This document shows positions 11,774 through 18,790 of a stretch of DNA of 64,000 bases, piece by piece. Source of the DNA: Verrucomicrobiales bacterium (lineage in GTDB: Bacteria > Verrucomicrobiota > Verrucomicrobiia > Limisphaerales > J093). The stretch's first letter is position 1. Each line of letters begins with the position of its first letter. Location: the NCBI GenBank assembly GCA_024233215.1, contig JACKPW010000002.1, positions 496,001 to 560,000 of the forward strand, read 5' to 3'. Position numbers and translations under genes: made by a program. Below the pieces are notes generated by a model. It was not told where the DNA came from. It was given only the letters and a program-made list of their open reading frames with translations, and did not search any database.

Positions 11774-11999
11774 ACGACGCGCAAAGGCGCATCCACCATG
11801 CCGGGCAGCGCCCTGGGAACGTGCGCCCCCACACCTGACGAGCCCTGAAAGGGCGGTACCCGGCGCGTCGCGGTTCCGCTCCGAGGTGTCGCCCCTTCAG
11901 GGCGTTGCGCGTTGGTTTGGGCCGGGTTTCCAGGGCGCTGCCCTGGGCTGGAGACTCGCTGCGCCTCTGGCGCGGAGGATGCTGCTAATCGACCGGGTT
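11774..11999 (+). repeat. Large intergenic repeat B, copy 2
   Basis: Second copy of the 10873-11100 element, same orientation, with scattered substitutions and a few indels at the left end. Non-coding. Confidence 0.85.
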
Positions 12000-12186
12000 G
12001 ATGTATTCGCGCCCGGCCGTGCGGACGGCGGTGGGGGCGGAGTTGCGGTTGCGGGCTGAGCCGCCCGGAGGCGTGAGTTGTTGTTTTCATCCCCGCCACC
12101 GTAGTAGGATCCCGCCGTGCCACTGACCGCAAAGCCGCGATCCGTTCCCAGCGCGCCCAATCCCCATCGCCGCGCCGCGGCTTCGT

Positions 12187-12282
12187 TCAGCCATGCGCTG
12201 CACCGAATGGCGGCCCCGCCACGAAGCTTAGGAATTCGGGAGTCACGGAGAGGCCGCCATCGGTGAGCTAAATCGTTGGCCG
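12187..12282 (+). other. Integron attC recombination site 3
   Basis: A 96-bp imperfect palindrome: CACCGAATGGCGGCC on the left pairs with GGCCGCCATCGGTG on the right, leaving one extrahelical A, the hallmark of attC strand selection. The outer parts (TCAGCCATGC and TAAATCGTTGGCCGA) pair partly. The simple-site core is GTTGGCC at 12275-12281, and GGTGAGC precedes it as in site 2. Confidence 0.72.
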
Positions 12283-12287
12283 AGAAG

Positions 12288-12593
12288 ATGACCTACATCG
12301 CCGCCACAGCAGGCTTGCTCTTTTGCCACTTGCTCTTCTGGATGTCGAAGCGCGGAGTGCGGTTTCCTACGCTGGTTGAAAAGCTGAGTGTTTGGCTCGC
12401 CGTGATGTTGAGTCTGGTCGCGATTGTCGATTTGTGCAGAGCGTTCCTTTCCGCCTTTGAGAAGCAGGATGGGCCTCTTGCGGGATGGATGCCCCGAGTT
12501 GTAGCCTATCCGGCAGGATTGATCCTGTTTCTCATCGTTGTCTTCCTGCTGTTGCCCAAACCAATCGATCGAGAGAAACAAGCCCAACAATGA
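12288..12593 (+). CDS. Small three-helix membrane protein, cassette-type orphan
   Basis: A 101-aa membrane protein of unknown family with hydrophobic segments at about residues 2-18, 34-53 and 73-92. The ATG at 12288 lies 6 bp after the attC core at 12275-12281, exactly as expected for an integron cassette gene. The end of the gene overlaps GCCCAAC (12582-12588), a core-like sequence that would open a further attC, but its right half is not recognisable. Confidence 0.62.
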   Translation: MTYIAATAGLLFCHLLFWMSKRGVRFPTLVEKLSVWLAVMLSLVAIVDLCRAFLSAFEKQDGPLAGWMPRVVAYPAGLILFLIVVFLLLPKPIDREKQAQQ

Positions 12594-12700
12594 AGGGTGT
12601 ATTGCTGCGGCGCGAACTGGAGCCAGCAAATACCCCCTTGGTTGAACAAGCCCGGTCGGAGCGAGCGAGAAGCGCCCTCCGTGTGACGCTTGTGTTGGAG

Positions 12701-12741
12701 GGCCAGGATGGCGGTCTGGCAGGCAACCCTCTTGACGGTCT
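12701..12741 (+). repeat. 41-bp direct repeat E, copy 2
   Basis: Identical to 11249-11289. It lies about 95 bp upstream of the start of the CotH-domain gene. Confidence 0.9.
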
Positions 12742-12835
12742 TGAGGGGAGTTCCTCCGTTCCCGTTCGCCTTGAACGTGAATCGTGAAAAGCCGCATGCT
12801 TGGTTGCGAGACATCACTCCGACTCCGAGGACCGA

Positions 12836-15800
12836 ATGTCGGTTAAGCACAACCACGAAATGCCGGCGCACGGAGGACGTGACCGCCCAACCGTGACGTG
12901 TTCCCCCGCGCTCGCCGGGTTGGCGGCGGTGCTGGCGACCGCCGCCTCGCTCGTCGCGGAACCGGTTCTCTCCGAGTTCATGGCATCGAACTCCACCACC
13001 CTCGCCGACGGTGAGGGGGCGTTTCCGGACTGGATCGAGCTTCACAATCCCGATCCGGTCGATGCGGTGATGGACGGCTGGGGACTGCGGGACAGCCAGG
13101 AAACGTGGCTTTTCCCCACCGGCACCACGATCCCCGCCGGCGGCTATCTCGTCGTCTTCGCCTCGGGGCAGGCGTCCGACCACCACGTCGACGCGGGAGG
13201 ATCCCTTCATACCACCTTCAAACTCGATGCCGCCGGAGAGTCTCTTGCCCTGCTACGGCCCGACGGGACCCGCGCCTTCACCTACGATCCGGTTCCCTCC
13301 CAACGCGAGGACATCTCCTACGGGCTGCTCACCACGATCGAGACCTTCGTGACGCCGAGTTCAACGGCCCGTTACCGGGTTCCCGCCGCACCGTTGCCGG
13401 AGGAATGGATCGAACGCGGCTTCGACGATTCCACCTGGTTCCAGGGGTTGGCGGCCGTCGGATACAAGACGACGCCTGGCCCGGTACTCGGCGGCGGTTC
13501 CGGAACCTGCACCGCCTATCTGGTGGAGGCGGGAACCGGCGGGAACCAAAGCTATGGGGGTGCCTTGGGAATGGACTTTGAGGTGCTCGAGGAGATTCGC
13601 GTCACCGATCTCGGCGTGTTCGACGACGATTCCGACGGACTGTTTCGCACCATCACCGCCCAACTGTGGAGCCGCAGCGGCGACAGCGGCATCTCGGTCC
13701 TTGCCCGTGAGACGTTCACTCCCGCCGTCCCCGGAACGCTCGAAGGAGGGAGCCGGTTCAAGCCGCTCGCCTCCCCCTTGGTGCTTCCCCCGGGGAGTTA
13801 CACCATTGTCGCCTACGGTTACGGTGCCGGGGAGCAAAACGTCAACCAGGGATCCGGCGCGAACGGGGGCCTCGATATCGACACCGGCGGGGCCTTGCTG
13901 CGGTTCGTGGGCGGCAGTCGTTACGGAACGGCGGGCAGCTTCCCCACCACTCTCGATGGCGGCCCCGCCAACCGCTACGGTGCCGGGACCTTCAAGTTCA
14001 GCCCCAACAGCGCCACCGACATCGAGACCGACATCCAGAGCCTGATGAAGGATGTGAATGCCTCCGTGATGGTTCGGGTTCCCTTTGAGGTGACCGATCC
14101 CGCCAGCATCGACACGCTGGAACTTGAGATCGGAGTGGATGACGGATTCGTCGCCTTCGTCAACGGCGTCGAGATTGCCCGCCACCATGCCCCGGACCCG
14201 TTGAGTTGGGATGCCCACGCCACGCTCGATGAGAACGCGACGCTCCGTCTACCCGCCGTTCTCCCGCCCGGCACCCTCCTTCCGACTGGAAACGTCCTCG
14301 CGGTTCACGGACTCAACATCTCGGTCCACGACGACGACTTCCTGGTGTCGCCGACGCTCCGGGGCCTCTCCAACGACATCCTGAGCGCGCGCTTCTTCAG
14401 CCACCCCACCCCGGGAGCCGCCAACGATCCGACCGGCGTTCTGGGATTTGTTGCCGATACCAAGTTCGACCTCGACCGCGGCTTCTACGACGTCCCGATT
14501 GTAGTCAACATCACAACGGAAACGCCCGGCGCCACGATCCGCTATACCACCGATGCCTCCACGCCGACCGAGACCCACGGGACGATTGTCACCGGGCCCA
14601 TCGACATCGCCACCACCACGGTCCTGCGGGCCGCGGCCTTCAAGTCCGGCTTCGAACCTTCCAATGTGGATACGCAAAGCTATCTGTTCCTCGAGGACGT
14701 CGCCGTGCAGGGCAACCCACCCGGCTATCCGACCACGTGGGGAGGGGTGACGGCCGACTACGCGATGGATCCCGATCCCTCCGACTACGCCCGCTCGGCT
14801 GGCGATCCTGCCTTCACCCCGGTCCAGGCTCGTGCTGCCGTTGTCGCTTCCCTGAAGGCGATCCCCACCCTCTCGATCGTCACTGACCGAAGCAACCTTT
14901 TCGATCCCACCACCGGGATCTACCTGAACCCGTCCGGTCGGGGCGCGCCGTGGGAACGTCCGGCCTCGGTGGAGATCATCGGACCCGACGGTGTGGGGCG
15001 GTATCAGACCGATGCCGGCCTGCGGATCATGGGTTTCACCTCACGGAACCTGAACACCACCCCGAAGCTCAACCTGCGGCTTCTCTTCAAGCAGGAATAC
15101 GGCGACGCCCAGATGCGTTACCCGCTCCTCGGTGGCGGGGGGCCGGACGCGTTCAATACCATCGCCCTCCGCGGCAATGTCCGGGATGCCTGGCTGTCGG
15201 AGCAAGGCTTCGGAGCGGCCACCTATATTGGCGACGAGTGGGCCAAGCGCGCCCAGTACGACATGGGACAGCCCGCCGCGCGGGGGATGTTCGCCCACGT
15301 CTATCTCAACGGCATGTACTGGGGGGTCTACAATCCCACCGAACGGCCCGATGACGCCTTTGCCGAAACCTACCTGGGCGGCGACCGGACCGAGTACGAT
15401 GTGGTGAAATTCTGCTGTCCGGACCGGGCCATTGCGGGCTCGACCGCAGTCTGGGACGATCTCCTGAACGCGGCTCGCGCCGGCCTTGGCAGCGATGCCT
15501 CTTACCAACGCACCCAAGGCAACAACCCGGATGGTTCCCCCAACCCCGCCTTTCCCGTTCTGATCGACGTCGACAACTTCATCGATTATCTGATCAACGG
15601 TCACTATCACGCCCAGGGGGACTGGCCCGGGAACTACTACGTGATCCGTGATCGGATTCCGGGGCGAACCGAGGGTTTCAAGTTCTTCACCTGGGACAAC
15701 GACATGGTCTTCGGCGGCGGAAATCCCAGCAACGGCAACAAGGTGCAGACCGCCCCGGGGAACGATTGGTGGACTGAATCGCCGGGCGAGATCGACATCG

Positions 15801-17092
15801 CGATCCGGGCGAATGCCGAGTACCGCCTGCGCTTTGCGGATCACGCTTACAAGCACTACCACCACGGCGGGGCGCTGACCCTGGCCGCGAACCTCGCCCG
15901 CTGGAATGAACTCGCCGCCCTCGTTCGCCCCGCCCTCTTTGCGGAATCCGCCCGATGGGGAGACGCCAAGGGTTCCCCTCTGCGCACCGTGCAGGATCAT
16001 TGGGATGCCCGGAACGCCAACATGGTGAACCACTACTTCCCAAACCGGCAGGCGGTCGTCTTCAGCCAGATGCGGGCCCACGGTCTCTACCCGGGCCTCG
16101 ACGCTCCGGAGTTCAGCCAACACGGCGGAATCGTTCCTTCCGGGTTTCCCCTCTTCTTCGATACCGACGCGACCGTCTATTACACCACTGATGGTTCAGA
16201 TCCCCGCCTGCGTGGGGGAGGCGTCAGTCCGGTCGCCGGTACCGGCGTGAGTTTCCTCACGGCCACCACGCACGTCCGCGCCCGCGCCTTCGATGGCAAC
16301 GAGTGGTCGGCTCTCAACGAGGCCACCTTCATCGTCGGTGTTCCGCCTGATGCATCGAATCTCGCGGTCAGCGAGATCATGTACCACCCGGGAGCCGCCG
16401 ACCCCGCCGGTGAGTTCATCGAGTTGCTGAACCTCTCGTCCATGGACGCACTCGATTTGACCGGGGTCTCGTTCAGCGACGGAATTGCCTTCGCCTTTCC
16501 GATGGGATTCACGCTGCCTCCCGGCGCCCGTGCCGTGCTGGTTGCCGACCCGGTCGCATTCGCGACAGTCCATCCTGGTGTTTCCATTGCGGGTACCTTC
16601 ACCGGTTCGCTCGACAACGGCGGTGAGCGAATTGCCCTCACGGATTCCTTCGGTGCGGAGATCCTCTCCTTCACCTACGACGACCGGCGGCCCTGGCCCG
16701 AAGCGGCGGACGGGGGTGGTCCGGGTCTTGTGCTGATCGCGCCCGAGAACCTCCCCGACCCCAACCTCGCAATCAACTGGCGTTCGAGCACAGTCTCCGG
16801 TGGGAATCCCGCTGGGACCGACCGCGTCCCCTATCTGGGCGGAGACCTCGCCGCCTACGCCCTCGCCGGGCCCGTGCGGTTTGATGTCGTCGCCATGAGC
16901 CTTACGGTCCCCTTGCAGGCCGCGGCGGACGACGCCGAGGTCCTGCCGCAGTGGAGCACCGACCTGCGGCTGTGGAACGAAGGCCAGTTCCGCCACCTCG
17001 GCGGCAGTCCGGCCCGGTGGCAAATCCTGCCGCCTGTTGCGAGCGAGCCAGCCCTCTTTCTCCGGGCAGCCGTGAAGTTGCGGCAACCGTGA
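12836..17092 (+). CDS. Giant secreted CotH-kinase/lamin-tail protein
   Basis: A 1418-aa exoprotein. After a hydrophobic N-terminal segment (about residues 20-42) come: a lamin-tail domain (about 45-150, LSEFMASN...FPDWIELHNP); a beta-sandwich module (about 223-395) that is repeated three times in the protein encoded at 18791; a chitobiase-like Ig domain (about 537-620, PGATIRYTTDAS); a CotH kinase domain (about 718-1025, LRIMGF, then WDNDMVFGGG as the Mg-binding part); a second chitobiase-like domain (about 1098-1170, VYYTTDGSDP); and a second lamin-tail domain (about 1175-1285, EIMYHPGAADPAGEFIELLN). Members of this family are frequent in Verrucomicrobiota and Planctomycetota. Substrates unknown. 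The start is uncertain: TTG at 12800 and ATG at 12860 are alternatives. Confidence 0.85.
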   Translation: MSVKHNHEMPAHGGRDRPTVTCSPALAGLAAVLATAASLVAEPVLSEFMASNSTTLADGEGAFPDWIELHNPDPVDAVMDGWGLRDSQETWLFPTGTTIPAGGYLVVFASGQASDHHVDAGGSLHTTFKLDAAGESLALLRPDGTRAFTYDPVPSQREDISYGLLTTIETFVTPSSTARYRVPAAPLPEEWIERGFDDSTWFQGLAAVGYKTTPGPVLGGGSGTCTAYLVEAGTGGNQSYGGALGMDFEVLEEIRVTDLGVFDDDSDGLFRTITAQLWSRSGDSGISVLARETFTPAVPGTLEGGSRFKPLASPLVLPPGSYTIVAYGYGAGEQNVNQGSGANGGLDIDTGGALLRFVGGSRYGTAGSFPTTLDGGPANRYGAGTFKFSPNSATDIETDIQSLMKDVNASVMVRVPFEVTDPASIDTLELEIGVDDGFVAFVNGVEIARHHAPDPLSWDAHATLDENATLRLPAVLPPGTLLPTGNVLAVHGLNISVHDDDFLVSPTLRGLSNDILSARFFSHPTPGAANDPTGVLGFVADTKFDLDRGFYDVPIVVNITTETPGATIRYTTDASTPTETHGTIVTGPIDIATTTVLRAAAFKSGFEPSNVDTQSYLFLEDVAVQGNPPGYPTTWGGVTADYAMDPDPSDYARSAGDPAFTPVQARAAVVASLKAIPTLSIVTDRSNLFDPTTGIYLNPSGRGAPWERPASVEIIGPDGVGRYQTDAGLRIMGFTSRNLNTTPKLNLRLLFKQEYGDAQMRYPLLGGGGPDAFNTIALRGNVRDAWLSEQGFGAATYIGDEWAKRAQYDMGQPAARGMFAHVYLNGMYWGVYNPTERPDDAFAETYLGGDRTEYDVVKFCCPDRAIAGSTAVWDDLLNAARAGLGSDASYQRTQGNNPDGSPNPAFPVLIDVDNFIDYLINGHYHAQGDWPGNYYVIRDRIPGRTEGFKFFTWDNDMVFGGGNPSNGNKVQTAPGNDWWTESPGEIDIAIRANAEYRLRFADHAYKHYHHGGALTLAANLARWNELAALVRPALFAESARWGDAKGSPLRTVQDHWDARNANMVNHYFPNRQAVVFSQMRAHGLYPGLDAPEFSQHGGIVPSGFPLFFDTDATVYYTTDGSDPRLRGGGVSPVAGTGVSFLTATTHVRARAFDGNEWSALNEATFIVGVPPDASNLAVSEIMYHPGAADPAGEFIELLNLSSMDALDLTGVSFSDGIAFAFPMGFTLPPGARAVLVADPVAFATVHPGVSIAGTFTGSLDNGGERIALTDSFGAEILSFTYDDRRPWPEAADGGGPGLVLIAPENLPDPNLAINWRSSTVSGGNPAGTDRVPYLGGDLAAYALAGPVRFDVVAMSLTVPLQAAADDAEVLPQWSTDLRLWNEGQFRHLGGSPARWQILPPVASEPALFLRAAVKLRQP

Positions 17093-17116
17093 TTGCGTGG
17101 GGAGGGCTGGTGGCAA

Positions 17117-17240
17117 AGTCGTCGCGCAGATTTCCGAATCCGCGGGCGGTCGGAGGTTCGGGCGGTCTGCCGAATTGAATTCGGCGATACAGCAGATCGG
17201 ATATCTGCGCTACGAACCAACGACTTGCGCTGGCTTTGTC
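17117..17240 (+). repeat. Dispersed repeat C, copy 1
   Basis: Intergenic element with paired words such as CAGATTTCCGAATCCG, GCCGAATTGAATTCGGC and CAGATCGGATATCTG. Close copies are at 50018-50163 (same orientation) and, broken up and reversed, at 56384-56603. Confidence 0.8.
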
Positions 17241-17281
17241 GCCGGGCTCTGGTTGATCGGTTCGTTTGGACCGGTTCGGTC

Positions 17282-17306
17282 TTGACATTCCATACTGCCC
17301 GGTATG
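17282..17306 (+). promoter_or_regulatory. Likely -35 element and TetR-type operator
   Basis: TTGACA at 17282-17287 is followed by the near-perfect palindrome CATACTGCCCGGTATG (17291-17306; two mismatched positions when compared with its own reverse complement). It covers the ATG at 17304. The layout suggests that the downstream TetR protein binds here to repress its own gene, and that translation starts at 17322 instead. Confidence 0.6.
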
Positions 17307-17321
17307 CACTCGGGTCCATTG

Positions 17322-17939
17322 ATGACCCAATCTGAACAGGAAAGCCTGGCCACGCGCGACCGGTTGGTTGCCGGTGCGTTCAGGCTGTTTGCCCGAAAAG
17401 GGTTTCGGCGGGTCAGTCTGGACGAGATTGCGGCCGAGGCGGGCGTGACCAAGGGGAGTTTGTACTGGCATTTCCGCTCGAAGCAGGAAGTCATCAAGGC
17501 GGCCTCCGGATACTATTACCGGACCTACCAGCGGCGGATGAACGCGGCAATTGCCTCCGCGAGGGACCCGTATGACCGTCTCGTGCGTGCCTTGAGGTTT
17601 GCCGTGCGCACCTGCCTGCTGGACGAACCCAACCGGGTTTTCACCATGGAGGTTTTCACGCACGCGGTGCATCACGAGGAAACCCGGGCGGGTTGGCGGC
17701 AGTTCTACGACAGCGTGCGTGAGTTCTACGTGGGCCTGGTTGAGGCGGCGATCGTCTCGGACGAGGTCTTCACGCCGAGCCCCCGGGACGCGGTGAACAC
17801 CATGCTGGCCACCATGGAAGGGATCAAGCTCCGCGCCCTGTTCGAGCCGGAATTATGCTCCTCCCGCGAGGAGGGGCGGATGCTGCAAAGTCTCCTCGCG
17901 GTCTTTACCCGCACTCCCGAACCTGTTGCCCAGACCTGA
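17322..17939 (+). CDS. TetR/AcrR family transcriptional regulator
   Basis: A 205-aa repressor. The N-terminal helix-turn-helix is typical: RDRLVAGAFRLFARKGFRRVSLDEIAAEAGVTKGSLYWHFRSKQEV, residues 11-56. The C-terminal ligand domain is helical (about 60-200) with aromatic residues that could line an effector pocket. An in-frame ATG at 17304 lies inside the putative operator, so I chose 17322. No efflux or enzyme gene is adjacent in the same direction: the next gene, 2 bp later, encodes a pseudopilin-like protein, so the target of regulation other than itself is unclear. Confidence 0.9.
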   Translation: MTQSEQESLATRDRLVAGAFRLFARKGFRRVSLDEIAAEAGVTKGSLYWHFRSKQEVIKAASGYYYRTYQRRMNAAIASARDPYDRLVRALRFAVRTCLLDEPNRVFTMEVFTHAVHHEETRAGWRQFYDSVREFYVGLVEAAIVSDEVFTPSPRDAVNTMLATMEGIKLRALFEPELCSSREEGRMLQSLLAVFTRTPEPVAQT

Positions 17940-17941
17940 TC

Positions 17942-18721
17942 ATGACCCCCCCCGCAAATCATCGACAAATCCTGGGCCATACCCACTGGTATGGAAACCA
18001 TTGCCGTGGCGGCTTCACCCTGATCGAACTCCTGGTCGTCATCGCCATCATCGCGATCCTGGCCGGCATGTTGCTGCCCGCCCTTTCCAAGGCGAAGTCG
18101 AAGGCGCATCAGACCTATTGCCTCGGCAGCCAGAAACAGATCGGGCTGGCGGTCAACATGTACATCAGCGACTACGACGACCGCTACCCCCTCTGTCGCA
18201 ACTGGGGCAAGGCCTGGGGCGGCGACCATGCGTTGCGGTCGGACAGCATGTGGATGCCGGAACTGCTCACCCCCTACATCGGCACCAACACCTCCAGCCC
18301 GGCCCTGACGCCGCGGAACGAATACCAACTGACGCCGGGCGTCTACACCTGTCCGGTGGGCTACAAGATCAAGATCCCGTCCGGCGAACCCGGATCGAGT
18401 TTCACCAAGGACTTCTTCTACGACAACGACGGCGTCACGTATGTCTGGAACCATATCTATCTGAAGGCGCGGAAGAGCGCCTCCGATCCCTGGAGTTACG
18501 AAACGTCAAAGCCGGTCAGCGGCCGGCGCACCGCCGCCGTGCCCAGTCCCTCGCGAGCCACGTTGGTCTGGGAGATTCCCTACTGGGACTGGAATTACAT
18601 GCCGCACCAGAAAGGCATCAACATCGTCTGTGCCGACGGTCATGCCCAGCGGGTTTCCGGCAGCCCCGACGAGGAGGATTGGTGGGCCTACCACAGCCGG
18701 GACGGTTGGGAGCCAGAATGA
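17942..18721 (+). CDS. Pseudopilin-like secreted protein with H-x-DG tail motif
   Basis: A 259-aa protein with a prepilin signal (GGFTLIELLVVIAIIAILAGMLLPAL, about residues 22-47) and the downstream pattern KAHQTYCLGSQKQIGLAVNMYISDYDDRYP seen in the large Verrucomicrobiota/Planctomycetota family of prepilin-like proteins. Near the C-terminus ADGHAQRVSG matches the processing-associated H-X9-DG motif. The ATG at 17942 follows the TetR stop codon by 2 bp, so the two genes may be co-transcribed. The leader before the cleavage site is longer than in classic prepilins, which is usual in this group. Confidence 0.88.
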   Translation: MTPPANHRQILGHTHWYGNHCRGGFTLIELLVVIAIIAILAGMLLPALSKAKSKAHQTYCLGSQKQIGLAVNMYISDYDDRYPLCRNWGKAWGGDHALRSDSMWMPELLTPYIGTNTSSPALTPRNEYQLTPGVYTCPVGYKIKIPSGEPGSSFTKDFFYDNDGVTYVWNHIYLKARKSASDPWSYETSKPVSGRRTAAVPSPSRATLVWEIPYWDWNYMPHQKGINIVCADGHAQRVSGSPDEEDWWAYHSRDGWEPE

Positions 18722-18790
18722 CTCCCGTTCCCGTCCGGCGCTCCGGACCCGTTTTCCCCTGACACCCTTGACTAACCCTCACCTCACAGC

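Noticed and set aside
10987..12059. Several overlapping ORFs in the cassette/repeat region
   Set aside because: They run through repeat B copies on both strands with no domain and inconsistent codon use.
12582..12700. A fourth attC site after the third cassette gene
   Set aside because: Only the left core GCCCAAC is recognisable; no matching right half was found.
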